Shown piece after piece: positions 42,909 through 51,484 of a stretch of DNA of 64,000 nucleotides. The stretch covers positions 124,001 through 188,000 of the forward strand of contig NZ_JAAWWP010000016.1 of assembly GCF_012273655.1 (NCBI RefSeq), in the 5' to 3' direction. Each line of letters starts with the position of its first letter. The first letter of the stretch is position 1. Below the pieces are notes generated by a model. It saw only the letters and a program-made list of their open reading frames with translations. It did no database searches and was not told the origin of the DNA. A program made the position numbers and the translations under genes. The DNA is from Streptomyces physcomitrii. GTDB lineage: Bacteria > Actinomycetota > Actinomycetes > Streptomycetales > Streptomycetaceae.

Positions 42909-43484
42909 TCACTCGGCCGGGATGGTGCTCTTGCGCTGGTTGGCCTGGAAGCGTGCCCTTTTCTGGCGGTTGCCGCAGGTGTTCATGTCGCACCATCGGC
43001 GGGTGCGGCTCCGGCTGGTGTCGAAGAAGGCGGCTCGGCACGTCGGTGAGGCGCACAGGGCCAGCCGTCCATCCCGTTCACCTGCGATGACGTCGATCGC
43101 GTCGGCGGCGATCACGCCCAGGGCGTCCTCCAGGCCGGAGGCCGGACCGAGCCGCCAGTGGCGTTCTCCCGCGGGTGTCAGGACCGCCGAGGCCCCGCCC
43201 CGCCCGCTGCGGTCATTGAGGACGCGGACGGCGGATGCGGGCAGGGGCTCCCGGAGTGCGGCAGCGGTCGCGGTCGTGTGGATCGACTCCCTCAGTCTCC
43301 GGGCGAGGTCGAGCTGCTCAGGGGTGCAGGAGTCCACGTCGAGGCCGTACACCGCCAGCCAGTCCACGAGCCGCCGCGGCGTGGGGATGCGCTCCACGGC
43401 GTCGCCATGACGCTCGGACAAGGTCCCCGTGAAGCTGGTCGCCAGCACGGATCCGAGGCGGAAGTCAGGAAACTCGGGGCGCAT
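42909..43484 (-). CDS. CGNR zinc-finger regulator
   Basis: 191 residues. An ABATE-type N-terminal domain is followed by a C-terminal CGNR zinc finger: LCASPTCRAAFFD, SRTRRWCDMNTCGNR, with four cysteines. The finger probably binds DNA. ATG 43484 lies at the start of conserved sequence; TATGGT ends 6 nt upstream, so a leaderless mRNA is possible. It diverges from the epoxide hydrolase gene by 104 bp and may control it. Confidence 0.88.
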   Translation of the reverse strand: MRPEFPDFRLGSVLATSFTGTLSERHGDAVERIPTPRRLVDWLAVYGLDVDSCTPEQLDLARRLRESIHTTATAAALREPLPASAVRVLNDRSGRGGASAVLTPAGERHWRLGPASGLEDALGVIAADAIDVIAGERDGRLALCASPTCRAAFFDTSRSRTRRWCDMNTCGNRQKRARFQANQRKSTIPAE

Positions 43485-43501
43485 GAAACCACCATAGCCG
43501 G

Positions 43502-43531
43502 TTGCACGCGGGCGGGAGCTCACGCTAGAAC
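43502..43531 (+). promoter_or_regulatory. Putative promoter of the epoxide hydrolase gene
   Basis: TTGCAC (43502 to 43507), an 18-nt spacer, TAGAAC (43526 to 43531). A CAGGAGG ribosome site precedes GTG 43589. Confidence 0.45.
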
Positions 43532-43588
43532 CGTCAATGCCGGTTCGCGAGCGAGTGCGGCCGGTGCCGCGATGCCCAGGAGGCTCCC

Positions 43589-44779
43589 GTGTCCCACCCG
43601 ACCGGTGACGTGTACGCGTTCACCCCCCGTGCCGCCGAGGCCGAACTCGACGAGCTGCGCGCACGCCTGGCCGCGGCGCGGCTGCCGGAGGCCGAGACGG
43701 TCCACGGCGCCGCACCCGGCCCGCGCCGGTGGAGCCAGGGCGTACCGCTCTGCGACCTCGTCGATGTCGTCCACCACTGGCGCACCGCGTACGACTGGCG
43801 GTGGTTCGAGGACCGCCTGAACGCACTCGGCCAGTACCGCACCACCATCGACGGCCTGGGGATCCACTTCCTGCACCGCCGGTCGGTACGCGCGGACGCC
43901 ACCCCGCTGCTCCTGACCCATGGCTGGCCGGGCAGCATCGCCGAATTCATCGACGTGATGGACGAATTGGCCGATCCGGAGGATGCCGACGCGCCGGCGT
44001 TCCACATCGTGGCCCCGTCGCTGCCGGGCTTCGGCCACAGCGACAAGCCGACCACCACCGGGTGGGGGACCGGCAGGATCGCGGCCGCCTGGGTCGAACT
44101 CATGCGCAGGCTCGGCTACGAGAGGTTCGCGGCCCACGGCGGCGACTGGGGAGGCGTGATCACGACCGTCCTCGGCGGCAGGTTCCCCGCGCATGTCCTC
44201 GGCATCCACACCACACTCGCGCAGGCACCCTCCGGCCTGAGCACCGAAGGCCTGACGCCGGCCGAACGCCAATGGGCCGAGGAGACCCGCGACTTCTGGC
44301 GTCACCGCTCGGCGTACGCGAAACAGCAGGCGACCCGGCCGCAGACCATCGGATACTCGCTCGTCGACTCCCCGGTCGGACTCCTCGCCTGGATCCTCGA
44401 CAAGTTCGCCGAATGGACGGACACCGACGACAGTCCCTTCGAGAGGATCTCCGTCGACCGCATCCTCGACGACGTCACCCTGTACTGGCTGACACGGACC
44501 GGCGCCTCCGCTGCCCGGATCTACTACGAGAGCCACGGCGGCGTCGACGCCTTCGACCCCGGCCTCCGCGTCGACGTCCCGTCGGCCATCACCATGTACC
44601 CCCGCGACATCGAGAAGTGCCCACGCCCCTGGGCGCGGCAGCGGTACCGGCAGATCGTCCGCTGGAGGACGGCGGAAGCGGGCGGCCACTTCCCGTCGCT
44701 GGAAGTTCCCGGGTACTTCGTCGAGGACCTGCGAGAAGGCCTCACGGCAGTCCTGGCCGCCGAGGGCCGGTGTCGGTGA
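43589..44779 (+). CDS. Epoxide hydrolase (EHN domain plus alpha/beta hydrolase)
   Basis: 396 residues. The N-terminal EHN region (DELRARLAAARLPEAE; WRTAYDWRWFEDRLNALGQY spans about 70 to 90) precedes the hydrolase fold: HGWPGSIAEF oxyanion hole, AHGGDWGG with nucleophilic Asp near 187, and a C-terminal GGHFPSLE with the catalytic His. It opens epoxides by a covalent ester intermediate in the cytoplasm. Confidence 0.92.
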   Translation: MSHPTGDVYAFTPRAAEAELDELRARLAAARLPEAETVHGAAPGPRRWSQGVPLCDLVDVVHHWRTAYDWRWFEDRLNALGQYRTTIDGLGIHFLHRRSVRADATPLLLTHGWPGSIAEFIDVMDELADPEDADAPAFHIVAPSLPGFGHSDKPTTTGWGTGRIAAAWVELMRRLGYERFAAHGGDWGGVITTVLGGRFPAHVLGIHTTLAQAPSGLSTEGLTPAERQWAEETRDFWRHRSAYAKQQATRPQTIGYSLVDSPVGLLAWILDKFAEWTDTDDSPFERISVDRILDDVTLYWLTRTGASAARIYYESHGGVDAFDPGLRVDVPSAITMYPRDIEKCPRPWARQRYRQIVRWRTAEAGGHFPSLEVPGYFVEDLREGLTAVLAAEGRCR

Positions 44780-44925
44780 GTGCGGGAACGAGCCCCGGGA
44801 CCATGGTCCGGGTGAGGGTCCGTGGCAGGCGTGGCCGGTCGTCGGATCGGCAGCGCGAGCCGTGGCCGTTGCGGCCGTTGGTGGGTTGCACGCGGGTGTC
44901 GTGCTGCGGAGGGCGTGGTGCGCTG

Positions 44926-45372
44926 TCAGGCGAGGGCGGCGACCAGCAGGGTGAACGCGGCGACGAGGACGGCGACGCGCAGGTAGTGGTAGCGGTTCCA
45001 GCGCTGCAACTGCTCCTTCCAGTCGGCGGGCCGGTTCTCGGTGGTCCAGGTCTTGTTGCGGTTGTTGATCGGGACGAGCAGCAGGACCGACATGACCACG
45101 CTGAGGACCAGTAGTCCGGCGGCGGTGACGACGAGCCCGGCGCCGTGGCGGTGCCATCCGGCAGCGGCCCAGATCGCGCTGAGGGCGAGCGAGCCCACGT
45201 ACCAGAACGGCATCAGGGTGCCGAGCATCCGGCCGCCGTGGGCGTGGCCGAGCTGGCTGCTGTCCTCGGGAAGCGCGTTCAGGATCCGACTCATGATGAA
45301 GGCGACGGAGAACTCCACCCCCACCATCAGGCCGACGATCACGGTGGTGACGACCTCGAGCGCGTTGAGCAT
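44926..45372 (-). CDS. DUF1772-type membrane protein
   Basis: 148 residues with four hydrophobic segments. The conserved GVEFSVAF near the first segment, LPEDSSQLGHAHGGRMLG in the first loop and NNRNKTW before the last segment fit the DUF1772 (anthrone-oxygenase-like) family. ATG 45372 follows GGAGGA. It is divergent from, and probably repressed by, the adjacent TetR protein. Confidence 0.85.
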   Translation of the reverse strand: MLNALEVVTTVIVGLMVGVEFSVAFIMSRILNALPEDSSQLGHAHGGRMLGTLMPFWYVGSLALSAIWAAAGWHRHGAGLVVTAAGLLVLSVVMSVLLLVPINNRNKTWTTENRPADWKEQLQRWNRYHYLRVAVLVAAFTLLVAALA

Positions 45373-45387
45373 GATGACTCCTCCGGG

Positions 45388-45415
45388 AATCTAGCGGCGC
45401 TAGGTGAGATGGCAA
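45388..45415 (-). promoter_or_regulatory. Promoter of the DUF1772 gene
   Basis: Reading leftward: TTGCCA (45415 to 45410), a 16-nt spacer, TAGATT (45393 to 45388). The operator at 45391 to 45403 overlaps the -10. Confidence 0.55.
45391..45403. promoter_or_regulatory. TetR operator 1
   Basis: CTAGC-GGC-GCTAG, a 13-bp palindrome over the -10 of the DUF1772 promoter. Its partner with the same arms lies at 45442 to 45454; a GCTAG half-site lies at 45417 to 45421. Confidence 0.65.
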
Positions 45416-45441
45416 CGCTAGACCTTTCTTCGCTCGATTGT

Positions 45442-45454
45442 CTAGCAGTGCTAG
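45442..45454. promoter_or_regulatory. TetR operator 2
   Basis: CTAGC-AGT-GCTAG, overlapping the start of the -10 box of the tetR promoter. The identical arms at both sites point to one repressor acting on both genes. Confidence 0.65.
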
Positions 45455-45457
45455 GGT
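45452..45457 (+). promoter_or_regulatory. -10 box of a probable leaderless tetR mRNA
   Basis: TAGGGT, 6 nt before ATG 45464; no ribosome site and only a weak -35. Confidence 0.45.
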
Positions 45458-45463
45458 CGCCGT

Positions 45464-46042
45464 ATGTCGGTAAAGGAACGCAAGGAGCGCGAACGGGCGG
45501 AGCGCGAGCGCCTCATCGTGGCGACGGCCCGCGAACTCGCCGAGCAGCAGGGCTGGGGCGCGGTCACCACCCGCCTGCTCGCCGAGCGCATCGAATACAG
45601 CCAGCCCGTCCTCTACAGCCACTTCCGCGGCAAGCGCGAGATCATCGGCGCCGTCGCCTTGGAGGGTGCTGTCGAGCTGGCTGCGGCGGTGCGTGCCGCG
45701 ACTTCCGCGGCGGACGGTCCGCGCGAGCGTGTGGCCGCCCTCGCCCGCACCTATCTCGACTTCGCCGAGCGCAATCCGGCGGTCTACGACGCCTTGTTCC
45801 AGCTCGACGGCGGCCTGGCGTACGCGCGGGAGGACACCCCGGAGCCGCTGAAGGACGCCTTCGCCGCTCTCCTCGAATGCCTCACCGGGGTCGCCGGGAA
45901 GGGCGTCCACCCGGGGATGTTCACCGAAGTGTTCTGGGCGGCCCTGCACGGCCTGGCGACGCTGACCCGAGCGGGCCGCCTGCGGCCCGAGGACGCCGGG
46001 CCGAGGGTGGAACTGCTGGTCGACCGCCTCGCCGTGCTCTGA
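45464..46042 (+). CDS. TetR-family repressor
   Basis: 192 residues. The helix-turn-helix spans about 20 to 60 (TTRLLAERIEYSQPVLYSHF), preceded by a charged KERKERERAERER helix. The C-terminal ligand domain has a VFWAALHGLATL helix typical of TetR_C_33-like proteins. It is expected to bind both CTAGC-N3-GCTAG palindromes and control itself and the DUF1772 gene. Confidence 0.9.
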   Translation: MSVKERKERERAERERLIVATARELAEQQGWGAVTTRLLAERIEYSQPVLYSHFRGKREIIGAVALEGAVELAAAVRAATSAADGPRERVAALARTYLDFAERNPAVYDALFQLDGGLAYAREDTPEPLKDAFAALLECLTGVAGKGVHPGMFTEVFWAALHGLATLTRAGRLRPEDAGPRVELLVDRLAVL

Positions 46043-46067
46043 CACACCGTTTCGGCGGCGCGTGACC

Positions 46068-46083
46068 GGGGCCCTCGGGCCCC
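46068..46083 (+). terminator. GC hairpin after tetR
   Basis: GGGGCC-CTCG-GGCCCC, a 6-bp perfect stem with tetraloop, 26 nt after the tetR stop. Confidence 0.4.
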
Positions 46084-46223
46084 CGCCGCCACCTGTCGGC
46101 GGCAGGCCTCCTGGTCACCCGCTCCCGCGCGGCGCAGCCGCGGATCGCCGGGCTCCGTACCCCGGACGGGACACCCGCGTCGGACACCGCGACGCCTGTC
46201 GACCGCGACCCGGTACGCGCCCT

Positions 46224-46307
46224 GCCCGGAGCCCGGAGCCCGGAGCCCGGAGCCCGGAGCCCGGAGCCCGGAGCCCGGAGCCCGGAGCCCGGTGCCCGGT
46301 GCCCGGC
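46224..46307. repeat. Heptanucleotide tandem repeat GCCCGGA
   Basis: Nine perfect GCCCGGA units, then two GCCCGGT and one GCCCGGC, all in register. It lies between two convergent genes and codes for nothing evident. Confidence 0.95.
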
Positions 46308-46455
46308 GCCGATCCGGCCGCCGTCACCGCTGTCCGACTCCGGGGCGCGAAGCCGGGGTCGGGGAGGCCGGGCAGCGGAAGGAGGGCGATCCGGCGGTGT
46401 CGGTGGTGAGCGGCGCCGGTGGCAACGCTCGGCGCGTGGTCGGGGCGAGCGGCTC

Positions 46456-47487
46456 TCACGAGGAGTCGCGGACCACCAGTTCCGTGGGGAGCACGATCTG
46501 GGCGCGGTCCGTGCTCCTGCCGGAGATCATGTCGAGCAGGACCCGAGTCATCGTGCGGCCCATCTCCTCGATCGGCTGGCGCACGCTGGTGAGGGCAGGG
46601 GTCATGTGGCGGGCCACGACCGAGTCGTCGAAGCCGACGAGGGAGACGTCGTCCGGGACACGGCGGCCCGCCTCGCCCAGGACCTGCCGGGCACCGGCGG
46701 CCATCACATCGGAGGCGGCGAAGACCGCGTCCACGTCGGGGCGCCGGGCGAGCAGCTCACGCATGGCCTGGGCGCCGCCCTTCTCGGAGAAGTCGGCGGG
46801 GGCGATCAGTCGCTCGTCGGCTTCCAGACCCGCGTCCTGGACGGCCCTGCGGTAGCCGTCCAGACGGCTCTGGGCGGCGTGGACGTCGAGTCGGCCGGTG
46901 AGGGTGGCGATGGTGCGGCGGCCGCGCGCGACGAGGTGTTCCACCGCACCGCGGGCGCCCTCGAAGTTGTCCGAGTCGACCGAGGGGAGCGATTCGGCGG
47001 CGGATCTGCGGCCGTTCATCACGGCGGGCATGCCGAGCTGTTCCAGCAGGTCGGGGAGCGGGTCGTCGGCGTGCACGGAGACCAGCAGCACACCGTCCAC
47101 GCGGTGCGCGGCGAGGTACTGGGCGAGCCTGCGGCGCTCGCGGTCGCTGCCGACCAGGGTGAGCAGCAGCTGCATCTCCGTATCGGCGAGGGCGGCGCCG
47201 ACCCCGCGCACGATGTCGGAGAAGTACGGCTCCGCGAAGAAGCGGCTCTCCGACTCGGGCACGACGAGTGCGAGGGCGTCGGTGCGGTTGGCCGCCAGCG
47301 CGCGGGCCGCGCGGTTGGGCACGTAACCGAGCGCGGCGACGGCGGCCTCGACCGCCTCCCTGGTGTGGGCGCTGACGCGGGGCGATCCGTTGATCACCCG
47401 CGAGACCGTGCCCCGCCCGACCCCCGCCCGCGCCGCGACCTCTTCGAGCGTGGGCCGGCCCCCGCTGCGTACTCGCGCTGCCGTCAT
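46456..47487 (-). CDS. cebR: LacI-family cellobiose regulator CebR
   Basis: 343 residues. The helix-turn-helix is TLEEVAARAGVGRGTVSRVI (about 11 to 30), followed by a sugar-sensing domain (LALVVPESESRFF; VSLVGFDDSVVA). It lies downstream of bglC on the same strand and carries its own CebR-type box upstream. In other Streptomyces, CebR represses cellobiose uptake and bglC and is released by cello-oligosaccharides. ATG 47487 follows GGGAGG. Identity rests on the boxes and the locus. Confidence 0.82.
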   Translation of the reverse strand: MTAARVRSGGRPTLEEVAARAGVGRGTVSRVINGSPRVSAHTREAVEAAVAALGYVPNRAARALAANRTDALALVVPESESRFFAEPYFSDIVRGVGAALADTEMQLLLTLVGSDRERRRLAQYLAAHRVDGVLLVSVHADDPLPDLLEQLGMPAVMNGRRSAAESLPSVDSDNFEGARGAVEHLVARGRRTIATLTGRLDVHAAQSRLDGYRRAVQDAGLEADERLIAPADFSEKGGAQAMRELLARRPDVDAVFAASDVMAAGARQVLGEAGRRVPDDVSLVGFDDSVVARHMTPALTSVRQPIEEMGRTMTRVLLDMISGRSTDRAQIVLPTELVVRDSS

Positions 47488-47600
47488 GACTGCCTCCCGT
47501 TCGCGGTCAATTTCGCACAGTCGGATGACCAAACCAAGTCCTGGCGTGGGTCCCCCCGACCCCCGGCGGGACCGGTCGGTCACACCCCCGCCCACCGTGA

Positions 47601-47614
47601 GGGGAGCGCTCCCG
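47601..47614. promoter_or_regulatory. CebR-type box upstream of cebR
   Basis: GGGGAGCGCTCCCG, 12 of 14 matches to TGGGAGCGCTCCCA with a perfect 12-bp core. It lies 114 bp before the cebR start, which suggests autoregulation. Confidence 0.65.
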
Positions 47615-47725
47615 CGCCACGTCCGCGGCCCGGCGGGACGCGCAGACCGGGGCGCGGTGCCGAGACCCGGCAGACGGATGCCGGGTCTCGGGGAGGAGCG
47701 GTACGGGCAGGGCGGACTCAGATGA

Positions 47726-49192
47726 TCAGGTGCGGTCCTTCCGCGGCGGGAGGGCGTGGCGGCGGATCACGTCGGCGTACCAGTGGGCGCTGGCTTTCGG
47801 GATGCGGCGCTGGGAGGCGTAGTCCACGTACACCGCGCCGAAGCGCTTCGCATAGCCGTACGCCCACTCGAAGTTGTCCATCAGCGACCAGAGGAAGTAG
47901 CCGCGCACGTCCGCGCCGTCGGCCACCGCGCGCCGCACCGCGTCGAGATGGCCGTGCAGGTACGCGATGCGCTCGGGGTCCTGGACCCGGCCCTCGGGCG
48001 AGACGTAGTCGTCGAAGGCGGCGCCGTTCTCGGTGACCATCAGCGGGGTACCGGGATGGTCGCGGGTGACGTCCATGAGCAGGCGGTGGAGCCCGTCGGG
48101 GTCGATCGACCAGTTCATGGCGGTGGTCGCCTTGCCCTCGGCGAGGTGGAAGGCGACGTGCTCGGAGCCGGGCCAGGGCGAGTGGTCGCTCGCGCCGTGG
48201 CCGTCGTCGCGGGTGTCGCCGCCGCCCTCGGCGGGCGTGGAGACCAGAGTCGGCGTGTAGTAGTTGACGCCGAGGACGTCGACCGGGCGGGAGATCGCCG
48301 CCAGGTCGCCGTCCCGTACGAGCTTCGACCAGTCCACCAGGTGCGCGGTGTCCGCGAGCAGGTCCTGCGGGTAGGCGCCGTGCAGCATCGGGCCGGTGAA
48401 GACCCGGTTGCCGACCGCGTCGATGCGGCGGGCGGCGTCGGCGTCCTCGTCGCTCGGCGTCAGCGCGCGGACCTGGTGGAGGTTGAGGGTGACCGAGGTC
48501 TGCGCGGCGGCGGGGAGTCGGCCGCGCAGAACCTCGATCGCCCGGCCATGGGCGAGGTTGAGGTGGTGGGCCGCCCGCAGGGCGGAGGACGCCTCGGTGC
48601 GGCCGGGGGCGTGCACCCCGGAGCCGTAGCCGAGGAAGGCCGAGCACCAGGGCTCGTTGAGGGTCGTCCAGGTGCCGACGCGGTCGCCGAGGGCGCCGGT
48701 CATCAGCGCGGTGTAGTCCGCGAAGCGCTCGGCGGTGGTGCGCTCCGGCCAGCCGCCCGCGTCCTCCAACTCCTGGGGCAGGTCCCAGTGGTAGAGGGTG
48801 GCGACAGGCGTGATGCCCGCCTCCAGCAGCTCGTCGACGAGCCGGCGGTAGAAGTCCAGGCCGCGCTCGACGGCGGGGCCGCGGCCGGTGGGCTGGACCC
48901 GGGACCAGGAGATGGAGAAGCGGTAGGCCTTCAGCCCCAGCTGCTTCATCAGGGCCACGTCGTCGCGGTAGCGGTGGTAGTGGTCGGCGGCGATGTCGCC
49001 GGTGTCGCCGTTGCGGACCTTGCCGGGGATGCGGCTGAAGGTGTCCCAGATCGAGGGCGTGCGTCCGTCCTCGGCGGCGGCGCCCTCGACCTGGTAGGCC
49101 GCGGTGGCCGCTCCCCAGAGGAAGCCCGGCGGGAAGGCGGCGGCGGCCTCGGGCAGCGGCTTCGGGGCGATGTCGGGTCGTACGGCAGTCAT
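47726..49192 (-). CDS. bglC: GH1 beta-glucosidase BglC
   Basis: 488 residues, no signal peptide. The GH1 landmarks are FLWGAATAAYQVEGA at the N-terminus, acid/base E180 in TLNEPW and nucleophile E388 in MVTENGA, with FLWSLMDNFEW near the C-terminus. It cleaves imported cellobiose and cello-oligosaccharides to glucose. A CebR-like box overlaps the ribosome site, just before ATG 49192. Confidence 0.94.
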   Translation of the reverse strand: MTAVRPDIAPKPLPEAAAAFPPGFLWGAATAAYQVEGAAAEDGRTPSIWDTFSRIPGKVRNGDTGDIAADHYHRYRDDVALMKQLGLKAYRFSISWSRVQPTGRGPAVERGLDFYRRLVDELLEAGITPVATLYHWDLPQELEDAGGWPERTTAERFADYTALMTGALGDRVGTWTTLNEPWCSAFLGYGSGVHAPGRTEASSALRAAHHLNLAHGRAIEVLRGRLPAAAQTSVTLNLHQVRALTPSDEDADAARRIDAVGNRVFTGPMLHGAYPQDLLADTAHLVDWSKLVRDGDLAAISRPVDVLGVNYYTPTLVSTPAEGGGDTRDDGHGASDHSPWPGSEHVAFHLAEGKATTAMNWSIDPDGLHRLLMDVTRDHPGTPLMVTENGAAFDDYVSPEGRVQDPERIAYLHGHLDAVRRAVADGADVRGYFLWSLMDNFEWAYGYAKRFGAVYVDYASQRRIPKASAHWYADVIRRHALPPRKDRT

Positions 49193-49193
49193 A

Positions 49194-49207
49194 CGGGAGC
49201 TCTCCCA
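49194..49207. promoter_or_regulatory. CebR-like box at the bglC ribosome site
   Basis: Read leftward, TGGGAGAGCTCCCG, 12 of 14 matches to the CebR consensus. Its position between cebG and bglC suggests separate control of bglC. Confidence 0.55.
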
Positions 49208-49311
49208 GGGATGTGGCGGGCAGGGGCGGTGGCTTGGGTGGGGCTGCGAGCCCGTACGGCCCGCGGGGCGGGGGCCGTACGGCTCCGTGACGGCGAAGTG
49301 GCGCGCGGGGC

Positions 49312-50232
49312 TCAGCCCTTGACGGCGCCGGACATGATGCCGCCGACGATCCGCTTGCCGAAGAGCACGAACACCACGAGCAGGGGCAGGGTGCTGATCA
49401 GCGCGCCGGCCATCACGATGCTGGTGTCGGGGGTGTACGAGGCGCTCAGCTGGCCGAGGGCCACCTGCAGGGTGGGGTTCTGCTGGTTCAGGGCGAGATA
49501 GGGCCAGAAGAAGTCGTTCCACGCCTGGACGAAGGTGAGCATGCCGAGCACCATCATCGCGGGGCGCGCCACCGGCAGCACCACGCTCAGCACGATGCGG
49601 AAGTTGTGCGCGCCGTCGATCTTGGCGGCCTCGATCAGCTCGTACGGCAGCGCCTCGCTCAGGTACTGCCGCATGAAGAACACCCCGAAGGCGCTGACCA
49701 GGGTCGGGAAGATCACCGCTTCCAGGTCCCCGCCCCAGCCGAGGTCGGCCATCATCATGAACAGCGGGACGACGCTGAGCTGCGGCGGGATCGTCAGCGT
49801 CAGGATCACTGCGGTCATCAGCGCGCCGCGGCCGCGGAAGCGCATCTTGGCGAAGGCGTAGCCGGCCAGGGTGCAGAAGAAGAGCGTCGCCGCTGTGATG
49901 CAGCCGGCCACGACGACGCTGTTGACGATCGCCTTGCCCAGGTGGGCCTGGGTCCAGGCGGCCTCCAGATTGTGCAGGAGGCGGCCGCCTGGCAGGAACG
50001 GCGGGGTGCCGGCCAGCATCTCGTCCTGGGTGTGGGACGCGGCCACGAGGGTCCAGTACAGCGGCAGCAGCGAGCCGATGCCGACGACGGCCAGCGCGAG
50101 GTAGGAGAACGGGCCGCCCTTCAGCTGCTGCCCGGCACCGGGCGTGAAGCGGCGGGTGCGCTTCGGCGCGCGATGGGCGGAAGACGCCGTGAGGAGGGGC
50201 TCCGGGACATCGGTGGGGCTGGTCATGGTCAT
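49312..50232 (-). CDS. cebG: Cello-oligosaccharide ABC permease CebG
   Basis: 306 residues, six membrane segments after a basic Pro-rich tail. The EAA loop is ELIEAAKIDGAHNFRIVLSVVLP. It pairs with CebF; no ATPase is encoded here, and sharing of MsiK is inferred. It follows cebF by 16 bp. Confidence 0.92.
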   Translation of the reverse strand: MTMTSPTDVPEPLLTASSAHRAPKRTRRFTPGAGQQLKGGPFSYLALAVVGIGSLLPLYWTLVAASHTQDEMLAGTPPFLPGGRLLHNLEAAWTQAHLGKAIVNSVVVAGCITAATLFFCTLAGYAFAKMRFRGRGALMTAVILTLTIPPQLSVVPLFMMMADLGWGGDLEAVIFPTLVSAFGVFFMRQYLSEALPYELIEAAKIDGAHNFRIVLSVVLPVARPAMMVLGMLTFVQAWNDFFWPYLALNQQNPTLQVALGQLSASYTPDTSIVMAGALISTLPLLVVFVLFGKRIVGGIMSGAVKG

Positions 50233-50248
50233 GGGATCTCGCTCCCGG

Positions 50249-51247
50249 TCAGGCCGCGGACGGGCGTACGAAGCGGCCGACGAGCCAGTTGACCGCGGCG
50301 ATGATCAGCAGGAGGGCGAGCATCGCCCAGGCCACCGCGGCGGCCGGACCGAGATGCCCGAGGTTCCAGCCGTAGTTGTAGAGGTAGACGCTGAGGGTCT
50401 CGTACTGATTCTCGTTGCCGCCGGTCGCGCCGAGGGTGCCGCCCTCCAGGAGCAGGGGCTCACCGAAGAGCTGCAGGGAACCGATGGTCGAGATGACGAT
50501 CGTGAAGAGGATGGTGGGCCGCAGCGAGGGGATGGTCACCTTGCGGAACTGCTGCCAGCGCGAGGCGCCGTCGAGCGCGGCCGCCTCGTAGAGGTCGGAC
50601 GGCACCGCCTGCATCGCGGCCAGGTAGATCAGGGCGTTGTAGCCGGTCCAGCGCCAGATCACGATGACCGCGATGGCGATCTTCGATGTCCATTGGCCGT
50701 TGGCCCAGTTGGTGTCGCCGAGGCCGGCGAAGTGCAGCACCCAGTTCAGCAGGCCGCCGTCGGCCCGGAAGACCAGGGCGAAGACGAGGGCCGCGGAGGC
50801 CACCGAGGTGGCGTAGGGGGTGAGGACCACGGTGCGCCAGAAGGTGCTGGCGCGCAGCCTGTAGTTGAGCAGGTGGGCCAGGCCGAGCGCGACGAGCAGC
50901 TGCGGGACCACCGAGATGACGCCGATCAGGAAGGTGTTGGTGACGGCCGTCCAGAACTCGGAGTCGTGCAGGATCCTGTCGAAGTTCGCCCAGCCGACCC
51001 ACTCCATCCGGTCCATGCCGGTCATCTCGACCCGGTGCAGGGCGATCCAGCCGGTGTAGAGCAGCGGGTAGAGCCCGAACGCCCCGAAGACGAGGAAGAA
51101 CGGGGCGATGTAGGCGTACGGCGACGCCTTGTCGTCGAACCGCCAGAGCCGGCTCCGCCAGGTCTGCCGGCGGGTGTCCGCCGGTCTGCGCTGAGAGCCG
51201 CGAGGTGGCGACGCGTGGGCGTCCCGGGTGGGAGACGAGGTGGCCAC
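50249..51247 (-). CDS. cebF: Cello-oligosaccharide ABC permease CebF
   Basis: 332 residues, a basic N-terminal tail and about six membrane segments (YAYIAPFFLVFGAFGLYPLL is the first). The EAA loop is LYEAAALDGASRWQQFRKVT. GTG 51247 follows GGGAG. It lies between cebE and cebG in one operon. Confidence 0.92.
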   Translation of the reverse strand: MATSSPTRDAHASPPRGSQRRPADTRRQTWRSRLWRFDDKASPYAYIAPFFLVFGAFGLYPLLYTGWIALHRVEMTGMDRMEWVGWANFDRILHDSEFWTAVTNTFLIGVISVVPQLLVALGLAHLLNYRLRASTFWRTVVLTPYATSVASAALVFALVFRADGGLLNWVLHFAGLGDTNWANGQWTSKIAIAVIVIWRWTGYNALIYLAAMQAVPSDLYEAAALDGASRWQQFRKVTIPSLRPTILFTIVISTIGSLQLFGEPLLLEGGTLGATGGNENQYETLSVYLYNYGWNLGHLGPAAAVAWAMLALLLIIAAVNWLVGRFVRPSAA

Positions 51248-51484
51248 GAGCGGGAGTCCTTCCCTGGGTTGCTTGAGGTGCCGGGGTGCGGGGCGGAGGC
51301 CGACGGCGTGCGCGGCGGGCTTCCCCGGGCGGGCGGAGCGGTCGGGTCGCCCCGCCCCCGTAGCGGCTCACCGGGAGGTACCGGCCGCCCGGCGGGCCGG
51401 GGTGCCGGTCCTGGTCGACGGCTCCCGGGGTCACGCAGGCGCGGGCGCGTCCGGCGGATCGGGCCGGACGCGCCCCGGCGCACG

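Larger units (their letters stand above)
46043..46455. other. Convergent gap between tetR and cebR
   Basis: 413 bp without a gene. It holds a short GC hairpin, a 12-copy heptamer repeat, and otherwise unstructured GC-rich sequence. Confidence 0.6.

Noticed and set aside
46224..46307. CRISPR-like repetition
   Set aside because: The units are contiguous 7-mers without spacers and no cas gene is present.
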